Of a stretch of DNA of 9,735 nucleotides, positions 1 through 6,098 are shown piece after piece. The notes under the pieces were generated by a model. It saw only the letters and a program-made list of their open reading frames with translations. It did no database searches and was not told the origin of the DNA. The first letter of the stretch is position 1, and each line of letters opens with the position of its first letter. The stretch is taken from positions 1-9,735 of the forward strand of contig VBEQ01000093.1 in NCBI GenBank assembly GCA_005881235.1. Reading direction: 5' to 3'. Source of the DNA: Chloroflexota bacterium (GTDB lineage Bacteria; Chloroflexota; Dormibacteria; CF-121). Position numbers and translations under genes: made by a program.

Positions 1-3
1 CCA

Positions 4-984
4 TTAGTTCTTTCCGAGCAGTGCTCTGGCCGTTACGATCACATCCGCCTTGCCCGGGAAGGCGATCTTCTCGAGGCGCTTGTTGTAGGGCGCCGGCACC
101 TCGGCGGCGGCGATCCGCGCCACCGGGGCATCGAGATAGTCGAACGCTTCCTCGTAGACGCGCGAGGCAATCTCCGAGCCGACGCCATACGAGCGCCAGC
201 CCTCTTCGACCGTGATCAGCCGGCTCGTCTTCTTGACCGACTCGATCACCGGCGCCATGTCGAGCGGACGCAGGGCCCGCATGTCGACCACCTCGGCGCT
301 GATCCCTTCTTTTTCGAGCTCGGTGGCGGCGTCCATGGCCACGATCAGCATGCGCGAATGCGCGCAGATCGTGATGTGCTCGCCCGGCCGCTTCACCTCG
401 TTCTTGTCGAGCGGCACCAGGTGCTCGCCGTCGGGGACATCGCCCTTGACCGCATACGTGCCTTCGTTTTCGATGAACATCACCGGGTTGTCGTCGCGGA
501 TCGCGGACTTCAACATGCCCTTGGCATCGGCCGGCGTCCCGGGAGCGACGACCTTCAGGCCGGGCACATGGGCGAACCAGTTCTCGTGGCTATGGGAATG
601 CTGCGCCCCCAGCTGGTGGCCGCCGCCGCCGGGCGTGCGTATGACCAGCGGGACCTTGGTTCCCCCGCCGAACATGTAGCGGATGTGCGCCGCGGCGTTC
701 ACCACCTGGTCCATCGCGACCATGATGAAGTTGACGGTCATCATCTCGGCGACCGGCCTCAGCCCCGACATGGCGGCGCCAATGGCGGTGCCGATGATGA
801 TCTCCTCGGCGATGGGCGTGTCGAGCACGCGCTTCTCGCCGAACTCCTTCATCAGCCCGCGGGTCACTTTGAAGGATCCGTCGTAGAGGCCGATGTCCTC
901 GCCCAGCAGGAACACCGACTCGTCGCGCTTCATCTCCTCGCGGAGCGCCTGGTTGAGCGCGTCGCGCATGGCAAGGACGGCCAT
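4..984 (-). CDS. pdhB: Pyruvate dehydrogenase E1 component, beta subunit
   Basis: This is the beta chain of the thiamine-diphosphate-dependent E1 of a 2-oxoacid dehydrogenase complex, most likely pyruvate dehydrogenase. With the alpha chain it decarboxylates the oxoacid and passes the acyl group to the lipoyl arm of E2 in the cytoplasm. The 326-residue length is usual for bacterial PdhB. Visible family motifs are LLGEDIG near residues 26-32 (Glu29 matches the Glu that activates the cofactor), the Gly-rich stretch and GAQHS at 126-130 (His129), and DMRALRPLD at 234-242. I chose the ATG at 984 because the frame upstream is an Arg-rich antisense-like shadow and because TGA of pdhA and this ATG share one base. 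A GAGG lies about 10 bases upstream. The stop TAA shares its last A with an ATG at 4-2 that runs off the window, probably the E2 gene. Acetoin or branched-chain E1 beta is the main alternative. Confidence 0.95.
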   Translation of the reverse strand: MAVLAMRDALNQALREEMKRDESVFLLGEDIGLYDGSFKVTRGLMKEFGEKRVLDTPIAEEIIIGTAIGAAMSGLRPVAEMMTVNFIMVAMDQVVNAAAHIRYMFGGGTKVPLVIRTPGGGGHQLGAQHSHSHENWFAHVPGLKVVAPGTPADAKGMLKSAIRDDNPVMFIENEGTYAVKGDVPDGEHLVPLDKNEVKRPGEHITICAHSRMLIVAMDAATELEKEGISAEVVDMRALRPLDMAPVIESVKKTSRLITVEEGWRSYGVGSEIASRVYEEAFDYLDAPVARIAAAEVPAPYNKRLEKIAFPGKADVIVTARALLGKN

Positions 985-2000
985 CAGCTTGCCGCCTCGC
1001 CGGCGTAGACGTCGCGATAGAGGTCCTTCGGGTCCGGGTCCGGACTCTCTTCCGCGAACTTTACGGCGTCTTCGACCTGGGCGGTGACCTCCTCGTCGAG
1101 GCGCTGGATCTCGTCGTCCGTGATCATCTTCTGCTTCTTCAGGTGCTCGCCGAGGCTGAGGATGGCGTCGCGCGTCTGCCATTCTTTGATCTCGTCCTTG
1201 CCGCGATAGGTGTCGGGATCCGACATCGAGTGGCCGCGGTAGCGATAGGTGACGCACTCGAGCAGGCTCGGCTCGTGCTTCTCGCGGGCCTGGGCGACCA
1301 ACTGGTCGGTGATGCGGCGCACGGCGAGCACGTCCATGCCGTCGACGCGTTCGCCGGTCATATCGTAGGCACACGCCTTCTTCCATATCTCGGTGACGGC
1401 CGAGGCCCGGTTGACCGCGGTGCCCATGCCATAGAGGTTGTTGACGCAGACGAAGACGATCGGCAGGTGCCAGAGCTTGGCCACGTTCAGCGATTCGTGA
1501 AAGGCTCCGATGTTGGTCGCGCCGTCGCCGAAGATGCTCATCACGACTTCGTCGGTGCCCTGATAGTTGATCGCATACGCGCTGCCGCAGGCGATCGGGA
1601 GCGCCTGGCCGACGATGGCGTAGCCGCCGTAAAAACGGTGTTCCTGGCTGAAGAGGTGCATCGACCCGCCGCGGCCGTGCGAGGTGCCGGTCTCCTTGCC
1701 GAAGAGCTCGGCCATCACCGCCTTCGGATCGAGCCCCTTGGCGAGGGCGTGGCCGTGTTCGCGGTAGGTGCTGTAGACATAGTCGGCCGGCCGCAATGCT
1801 GAGATGGTGCCGACGATGGTCGCCTCCTCGCCGATGTTGAGGTGGCAGAAGCCGCCGATCTTGGCGGCCTGGTACATTTCGGCGGTCTTCTCCTCGAAGC
1901 GCCGGATCAGCAGCATCTCGCGGTAGAGCTTGAGCAAGGCCGCCTTGTCGGAAAGCGCGGCTTTCGAGCGGCTCTCAGCGGCTCGCTGTTCGACTTTCAT
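984..2000 (-). CDS. pdhA: Pyruvate dehydrogenase E1 component, alpha subunit
   Basis: This is the alpha chain of the heterotetrameric E1, which binds thiamine diphosphate and catalyses oxoacid decarboxylation. It has 338 residues, normal for the family. The cofactor motif runs from GDG at 158-160 to NN at 187-188. RGGSMHLFS (110-118) and the active-site loop RYRGHSMSDP (253-262) are characteristic of pyruvate dehydrogenase alpha chains. In the loop, His257 and Ser258 match the positions that mitochondrial kinases regulate, but there is no sign of such regulation here. The ATG at 2000 is the only start that keeps the N-terminal helix. No Shine-Dalgarno sequence precedes it, but a TACAAT hexamer lies about 50 bases upstream. 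It overlaps pdhB by one base, so the two chains are probably made in equal amounts. The GHSMSDP loop makes pyruvate more likely than a branched-chain substrate. Confidence 0.95.
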   Translation of the reverse strand: MKVEQRAAESRSKAALSDKAALLKLYREMLLIRRFEEKTAEMYQAAKIGGFCHLNIGEEATIVGTISALRPADYVYSTYREHGHALAKGLDPKAVMAELFGKETGTSHGRGGSMHLFSQEHRFYGGYAIVGQALPIACGSAYAINYQGTDEVVMSIFGDGATNIGAFHESLNVAKLWHLPIVFVCVNNLYGMGTAVNRASAVTEIWKKACAYDMTGERVDGMDVLAVRRITDQLVAQAREKHEPSLLECVTYRYRGHSMSDPDTYRGKDEIKEWQTRDAILSLGEHLKKQKMITDDEIQRLDEEVTAQVEDAVKFAEESPDPDPKDLYRDVYAGEAAS

Positions 2001-2047
2001 GCCGGCTCAAGGGACCCACGCCGGACGAGGGGGTGCAAAACCCCCCT

Positions 2048-2053
2048 ATTGTA
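2048..2053 (-). promoter_or_regulatory. Possible -10 element for pdhAB
   Basis: On the minus strand the hexamer reads TACAAT, five of six matches to the sigma-70 -10 consensus. It sits in the 80-base gap between the methyltransferase stop (2081) and the pdhA start (2000), and would give a leader of about 40 bases. I see no -35 box at the usual spacing. Its placement in the only real gap of the leftward run supports a separate promoter for pdhAB, but the evidence is only positional and by match. Confidence 0.25.
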
Positions 2054-2080
2054 GTGGCGAGGAGCGCAAATTCCGGGGCG

Positions 2081-2902
2081 TCAGACCGCAGCTGGCGGCT
2101 TGCGCGCTCTGAGTGAAAAGAAGAGGGGCAACTTGCCGTCGAGCTCGGCTGGCAGGCGATAGCGGCCATCGCCTCCCGGCAGCAGGAAGGAAACCGGCCA
2201 CTCGCAAAACGTGAACTCGTGGAGGAATTCCACGCGCAGGCCGGTCGTGGCGAGGGCACTGACGATCTCGCCAAGCCCATGGTTCCAGGCGTATTCGTGC
2301 TCGGCCTTCACGGTCGCGCTTCGGTCGGCGTAGGAGCCCTGCGGCGTGAACACCAGCGGCTCCTCCGTCGTGAAATACGGATAGCGAAGGCGCAGCTCGG
2401 TCACGCCGTCGTCGTCATCGAAGACCTGCTCGAAGGGATGAATCTCCGTTATGTAGAAGATCCCGCCTGGCTTCAGGTAATGGGTGACAACCTGCGCCCA
2501 GCGATCGATGTCGGGCAGCCAGCCAAGTACCCCGCGCGAGGTGTAGACGATGTCGAACCTTCCGGGGAGCTGCCTGGGGAGGTCGTAAAGGTCAGCACAG
2601 ACGAAGGTGGCAGGCAGCGAAAGTTCAGCGGCAAGTGCACGCGCCCGCTCGATCGCTTCGGAGGAGAAATCGGCCCCGGTCACCTGCGCGCCGAGCCTCG
2701 CCCAGGACAGCGTGTCGAGGCCGAAGTGGCACTGGAGATGGAGCAAGGTCTTACCCTCGACCGGGCCGATTTCCTCCATCTCGTAATCGCGGAGTCTGTT
2801 CTGGCCAGCCTTAAAGGCCTCAACCTTATAGAAGTCGGACCGATAGTTGATGCCCGTCCACTCGTCCCAGAGCGCGCGGTTGGCTTGGAGGTACTTATCC
2901 AT
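2081..2902 (-). CDS. Class I SAM-dependent methyltransferase, substrate unknown
   Basis: This 273-residue cytoplasmic protein has a Rossmann-fold methyltransferase core. Motif I, the SAM-binding glycine-containing loop, starts at LLHLQCHFGLDT (53-64), and the acidic residue that ends strand 2 is in TGADFS (75-80). A CADLYDLP segment (102-109) fits the adenine-contacting region, and YLKPGGIFYITE (142-153) is the typical post-motif III turn. The C-terminal hundred residues carry many aromatic and acidic residues and are probably the substrate cap. The start ATG at 2902 overlaps the end of the queF-like gene by eight bases, so the two are probably co-translated. No Shine-Dalgarno sequence is evident. 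The sequence alone does not reveal the methyl acceptor. The protein resembles general small-molecule methyltransferases more than the RNA methyltransferase families I know. Confidence 0.85.
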   Translation of the reverse strand: MDKYLQANRALWDEWTGINYRSDFYKVEAFKAGQNRLRDYEMEEIGPVEGKTLLHLQCHFGLDTLSWARLGAQVTGADFSSEAIERARALAAELSLPATFVCADLYDLPRQLPGRFDIVYTSRGVLGWLPDIDRWAQVVTHYLKPGGIFYITEIHPFEQVFDDDDGVTELRLRYPYFTTEEPLVFTPQGSYADRSATVKAEHEYAWNHGLGEIVSALATTGLRVEFLHEFTFCEWPVSFLLPGGDGRYRLPAELDGKLPLFFSLRARKPPAAV

Positions 2903-3299
2903 CGCCGCGGCGTGCGCCGTTCGGCAAATATCCCTTCTGCGCGTGACGGGCCGTCACCACGGTCTTGATGTTGCCGCGGACATTGAAGTCGCCGACGACT
3001 TCCATGAAGCGGGGATCGAGCAGGGTGACGAGGTCATCGAGGATTCGATTCACGGCGGCCTCGTGGAAGATCTCCCGATCGCGAAACTTATTGATGTACA
3101 GCTTCAGTGACTTGAGCTCGACCAGCTTGCGGTCGGGGATATATCGAATGCGGATCGTGGCGAAATCGGGGAAGCCGGAATCGGGCGCCAGGCAGGTGAA
3201 CTCCGGAATGGTGAAGTCGATCTCGTAGTCACGCTCCGGCTTGTCGTTCGGGACCGCCGCGAGCGACGCCTCGGCGATCATCTTTGCCCCGTATTTCAT
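2895..3299 (-). CDS. QueF-like protein (preQ0 reductase family) lacking the usual catalytic Cys
   Basis: This is a type I QueF homologue of 134 residues. QueF uses NADPH to reduce 7-cyano-7-deazaguanine (preQ0) to preQ1 in queuosine synthesis, through a thioimide on a cysteine. Family motifs are clear: PEFTCLAP (32-39), PDFATI (44-49), ELKSLKLY (61-68), IFHEA (77-81) and LDPRFMEV (94-101). Asp45, His79 and Glu80 fit the general acid and substrate-binding residues. The nucleophile normally lies seven residues before the PDF Asp. Here that residue is Ala38 (codon GCG), while a Cys remains at 36. In Bacillus subtilis QueF the stretch reads EFTSLCP, so activity is doubtful unless Cys36 can act. 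I chose the ATG at 3299 because it forms an ATGA overlap with the upstream gene; the longer frame upstream is a shadow. No other queuosine gene is in the window. Confidence 0.85.
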   Translation of the reverse strand: MKYGAKMIAEASLAAVPNDKPERDYEIDFTIPEFTCLAPDSGFPDFATIRIRYIPDRKLVELKSLKLYINKFRDREIFHEAAVNRILDDLVTLLDPRFMEVVGDFNVRGNIKTVVTARHAQKGYLPNGARRGDG

Positions 3300-4345
3300 G
3301 GGGTAATGGTAAAGGCTGTGCGCGAGCTGGTGACCACGCCGTCGCCGTTGGTCAGCTGAATGACGTAATCCTGGACGACCCGTCCGGCCGGCACTTTGAC
3401 GGTAAGCGTGGAAGCGTTGATCTGCGTCGCAGCCAGGCCGTCGAACGCGCCGTTGGGGCTGGCCAGCGGGACGAAATGCACGCGCAGCGCGGCGCCGGCG
3501 CTGAAGCCGCTGCCCTGGATCGTGATGACGGTATCTTGCGACGCCGGCGCGCGGGCCGGGCTGACCGACTGGATGGTGAGCCCACCGGTGGGCGCGGTGG
3601 TCGTGTCGCTGCCGCGCAACACCAACGTTCCCGGGATCGGTGCGAGCGGCATCACGGTCCCGCCCTGACCGTGCCACTGCGCGATGTCACTCGCGGCGAG
3701 GTTGATGGGAAGGGCTTTGCCGGTGGCGGTCAGGACGCCGATCACCTTGCCGCCGGGTCCGACCAGGGGGCCGCCAATGTTTCCCGGGAGGTCATCCGTG
3801 CGCAGCGTCAACTGCGAATCGCTGCGCTGCGTCAGGACCGCAGGCGTCGAGGGCCGCAGGTTCGCGACCTTCGGACTGGCCAGCAGGACGGCCGGGTCGG
3901 CGGGTTGCAGCACCGCCGCATCGCCGAAGGGCAGAGGCGTGCCGTCGTTGGCGCCGCGAATCTCCGCCAGCCCAAGCGTGGCATCGATGCCAATCACGCG
4001 CACGGGATGGGTGCCGCCGGTGTTGTCGATGAGCCGCAGACGCGGGCTGCCGTCGACCAGGCTGGCCGCGGTCAGGAAGTCACCCTGCGTGTCGATCAGG
4101 AAGGCGGTGCCAAAGGTGTGGTCGTTGACGATGGTCATCACGCCCGCGAGATCCCGTTCCAGCTCGTCCGGCAACAGCACCGCGGCCGGCGGCGCCGTCG
4201 GCGAGGGGGTCGGGACGGGCGTCGCCGTCGGTTGGGCCAGGCGCCGGGCGGCGGTCGGGATCAGGACCGCCAGTCCCGCCACGACGAGCGTGACGACGAG
4301 CGCGGCGAGCAACTGGTCCTTGCGGAGTCCGCGAAGAAGGCCCAC
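3296..4345 (-). CDS. Membrane-anchored trypsin-fold pseudoprotease with IPT/TIG-like C-terminal domain
   Basis: This 349-residue protein has a basic N-terminus, one hydrophobic helix (about 11-30), a Pro/Thr-rich linker (38-55), an HtrA-like chymotrypsin-fold domain (about 60-225) and a C-terminal beta-rich segment (about 255-349) resembling an IPT/TIG immunoglobulin-like domain. Most of it should lie outside the membrane. HtrA landmarks can be aligned. LTAASLVDG (91-99) stands for LTNAHVVDG, DATLGLAEI (121-129) for DPxxDLAVL, and PGNIGGPL (187-194) for PGNSGGPL. His, Asp and Ser of the triad are thus replaced by Ser95, Gly125 and Ile190, so proteolysis is not expected. A binding or scaffold role is inference. 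There is no PDZ domain. The start is GTG at 4345, giving a positive-inside N-terminus; a GAAGG lies only three bases upstream. The stop overlaps the queF-like ATG. It diverges from the ligase gene across 40 bases. Confidence 0.8.
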   Translation of the reverse strand: MGLLRGLRKDQLLAALVVTLVVAGLAVLIPTAARRLAQPTATPVPTPSPTAPPAAVLLPDELERDLAGVMTIVNDHTFGTAFLIDTQGDFLTAASLVDGSPRLRLIDNTGGTHPVRVIGIDATLGLAEIRGANDGTPLPFGDAAVLQPADPAVLLASPKVANLRPSTPAVLTQRSDSQLTLRTDDLPGNIGGPLVGPGGKVIGVLTATGKALPINLAASDIAQWHGQGGTVMPLAPIPGTLVLRGSDTTTAPTGGLTIQSVSPARAPASQDTVITIQGSGFSAGAALRVHFVPLASPNGAFDGLAATQINASTLTVKVPAGRVVQDYVIQLTNGDGVVTSSRTAFTITP

Positions 4346-4368
4346 ACGCCTTCAACGAAGCAAGGCAT

Positions 4369-4376
4369 CGTATACA
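4369..4376. promoter_or_regulatory. Symmetric -10-like site between divergent genes
   Basis: The 40-base gap between the pseudoprotease gene and the cysteine ligase gene contains the palindrome GTATAC at 4370-4375. Read rightward it gives TATACA (4371-4376), ending nine bases before the ligase ATG, so the transcript would be nearly leaderless. Read leftward it gives TATACG (4374-4369), 23 bases before the GTG at 4345. I see no convincing -35 box on either side. A symmetric -10 can drive transcription both ways; whether it does so here is inference. Confidence 0.35.
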
Positions 4377-4385
4377 TTCATCACG

Positions 4386-5600
4386 ATGCGGCTGCGGAAC
4401 ACCGAAACGAACGCGGTCCAGCCGCTCGAGCCCCAGTCTGACCCGGTGCGGCTCTATGTCTGCGGCATCACCCCCTACGACACGACCCACCTCGGCCATG
4501 CCTTCACCTATGTGGTGTTCGACGTGCTCGTCCGCGTCCTGCGCGCAGCCGGTCAACCGGTCCGCTACGTGCAAAACGTGACCGACGTCGACGATGACAT
4601 CATCCGGCGGGCACGCGAGCTCGGGACCACCTGGGATCACCTCGCGGACAAAGAGACCACCCTCTATGCGGACGACATGGCGGCCCTCAACGTGCTCGCT
4701 CCCGATGTCTTCCCCAGAGCCAGCCAGACGATCCCGAAGATCATCGCGCTGATCGTGAAGCTAGAGGCGCAGGGCCATGCCTACCAGCGCGACGGTAACG
4801 TCTATTTCCGCGTGGGAAGCGTCGCCGATTACGGTCGCTTGAGCCGGCTGAGCCGGACGGAGATGATCACGCTGTCCGCGCAGCGAGGGGCAGATCCAGA
4901 TGACCCGCGCAAGCAGGACCCGCTCGATTTCGTCCTCTGGCAGGTAAGCGCCCTTGGCGAACCGCGCTGGGAAAGTCCCTGGGGCGTGGGCCGGCCCGGC
5001 TGGCATATCGAGTGCTCGGCGATGGCGCTCGAGCACCTGGGTCCGCAGGTCGACGTCCACGGGGGCGGCTCCGATCTGATCTACCCGCATCACGAGAGCG
5101 AGATCGCGCAGTCGGAATCAGCGACGGGAATGCGGCCGTTTGCCCGCATCTGGGTGCACGTCGGCATGCTCCGGTACCAGGGGGAGAAAATGAGCAAATC
5201 TCTCCGCAACCTCGTTCTCGTCCGCGACCTGCTGCCGCGTTACGACGCCGACAGCATCCGGGTCCTGCTGCTCCGCCATCACTATCGCGAGCCATGGGAG
5301 TACACGCCAGACCAGCTCGATGACGCGGCCGCTTGGACGGCGCGGTTGCGGGCGGCGGCCAGCCGGACGCGCAACGGCATGGGCGATAGCGCGCTCGCGG
5401 TACGCGCCGCACTGGAGGACGACCTCGACACGTCCGGCGCTCTACACGTTTTGGAAGAGGCGATCGACAGCGGCGACCGCGACTGGCGGGCCGCCGCCGA
5501 GCTCCTCGGGCTGGAGCTCAGTGACCCTCGACTTGACCACGAAGAAATGAAAAAGGCGCTCGGGTGGCGAGCGCCTTTTCATAATGGGGGAGGGAGCTAG
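4386..5600 (+). CDS. MshC/CysS-type cysteine ligase (class I aminoacyl-tRNA synthetase fold)
   Basis: This 404-residue class I ligase activates cysteine with ATP. Signature 1 is YVCGITPYDTTHLGHA (24-39). The GITPYD form is typical of MshC, the mycothiol-pathway ligase joining Cys to glucosaminyl-inositol, whereas CysS has GPTVYD. YVQNVTDVDD (61-70), GRPGWHIECSA (202-212), HGGGSDLIYPHHE (225-237) and KMSKS (268-272) are intact. Cys26, Cys210, His235 and Glu239 fit the zinc site that selects cysteine. The protein lacks the C-terminal tRNA-binding region of CysS (usually about 460 residues) and matches the MshC length of about 410. I chose the ATG at 4386 because upstream sequence in this frame is antisense to the divergent gene. 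No Shine-Dalgarno sequence is seen. The last 17 codons run through a strong terminator hairpin. A reduced CysS paralogue is the alternative to a true low-molecular-weight thiol ligase. Confidence 0.85.
   Translation: MRLRNTETNAVQPLEPQSDPVRLYVCGITPYDTTHLGHAFTYVVFDVLVRVLRAAGQPVRYVQNVTDVDDDIIRRARELGTTWDHLADKETTLYADDMAALNVLAPDVFPRASQTIPKIIALIVKLEAQGHAYQRDGNVYFRVGSVADYGRLSRLSRTEMITLSAQRGADPDDPRKQDPLDFVLWQVSALGEPRWESPWGVGRPGWHIECSAMALEHLGPQVDVHGGGSDLIYPHHESEIAQSESATGMRPFARIWVHVGMLRYQGEKMSKSLRNLVLVRDLLPRYDADSIRVLLLRHHYREPWEYTPDQLDDAAAWTARLRAAASRTRNGMGDSALAVRAALEDDLDTSGALHVLEEAIDSGDRDWRAAAELLGLELSDPRLDHEEMKKALGWRAPFHNGGGS
5551..5579. terminator. Bidirectional intrinsic terminator inside the ligase 3' end
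   Basis: A perfect 12-bp inverted repeat, AAAAGGCGCTCG (5551-5562) and its complement (5568-5579), flanks a GGTGG loop. The stem has a GC-rich core with an A-tract on one side and a T-tract on the other, so it can terminate transcription in both directions. It lies between the rightward ligase gene and the leftward kinase-DUF309 pair and probably serves both. Unusually, it is inside the ligase reading frame, 21 bases before the stop at 5600, so ribosomes finishing the gene could disturb it. Confidence 0.85.
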
Positions 5601-5669
5601 CTATGCCATCTAATACGCATTCGGATGGACGGCTATTCGTAACGTTGTCGCCGCTGGGTAACGGCCGCC

Positions 5670-6098
5670 TTACGCGGGGTTCATGAGGCGATGAACGTGC
5701 GGTAACCGGGGCGGTGGAAACGATGGCAGGTCATCGGGCCCGCGGGCTTCCAGCTCCGCACGCAGCGCGGCCGTTTCGCGCACCAGCCGCTCGACATCGA
5801 TTGTCATACAGACCGGCCGGTACGGTTCCAGCTTGGCGAGCCCGTGCCCGAGTTTCGCCACGGCCCCCTTCCAGTTGCCCCGCCGCCAGTGATAGAAGCC
5901 GACCCCAACCTGCAGGATGCCCTGGTAGAGGTAGCGCACCTCGTCCGGCTCGCGAATCCAGATGCCTTCGAGCGTCTCGTGCTGCTCGAAGAATTCCTGG
6001 CGGTTGAACTCCTCGATGCCGCGCAGCAGGGCATCGGGCGGCGGGTCGTCGCAGCGGACGGTACGGCGAGGCGGCGACTTCTTGAGCTGCGCCCTCAC
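5670..6098 (-). CDS. DUF309 domain protein
   Basis: This 142-residue soluble, mostly helical protein belongs to the DUF309 family, whose biochemical function I do not know. The family signature is clear: FNRQEFFEQHETLEGIW (31-47), then YQGILQVGVGFYHW (58-71) and RRGNWKGAV (72-80). His40 and Glu41 plus His70 are the conserved polar residues and could form a metal or ligand site, but that is speculation. The first 20 residues are basic and Pro-rich and look disordered. The start is GTG at 6098, overlapping the stop of the kinase-like gene in a GTGA arrangement, so the protein is probably made by coupled translation. It ends 90 bases from the bidirectional terminator. The tight coupling hints at a shared role with the sensor protein, though DUF309 genes occur in many contexts. 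Confidence 0.85.
   Translation of the reverse strand: MRAQLKKSPPRRTVRCDDPPPDALLRGIEEFNRQEFFEQHETLEGIWIREPDEVRYLYQGILQVGVGFYHWRRGNWKGAVAKLGHGLAKLEPYRPVCMTIDVERLVRETAALRAELEARGPDDLPSFPPPRLPHVHRLMNPA

Noticed and set aside
985..1386. N-terminal extension of the pdhB frame
   Set aside because: It lies within the well-supported pdhA coding sequence and is Arg-rich without family similarity.
2028..2047. AGGGGG/CCCCCT hairpin upstream of pdhA as a terminator or attenuator
   Set aside because: The stem is only six base pairs of homopolymer G-C, with no T-tract on either strand, and partly precedes the likely transcript start.
3300..3677. N-terminal extension of the QueF-like frame
   Set aside because: The added residues are Arg-rich shadow sequence of the pseudoprotease gene; the ATGA overlap at 3299 gives a natural start.
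3684..4385. Long rightward frame continuous with the ligase gene, upstream of 4386
   Set aside because: It is antisense to the pseudoprotease gene, Arg/Ser-rich and without domain motifs; the ligase family starts near the ATG at 4386.
3284..4441. 385-residue rightward open frame antisense to the pseudoprotease gene
   Set aside because: Its translation is Arg/Gly/Asp-rich low-complexity sequence typical of a GC-rich shadow frame, and it overlaps two recognisable genes.
5601..5669. Short gap after the ligase gene examined for a promoter or small gene
   Set aside because: It lies between two converging genes and shows no start codon with coding context, no strong hairpin and no repeat.
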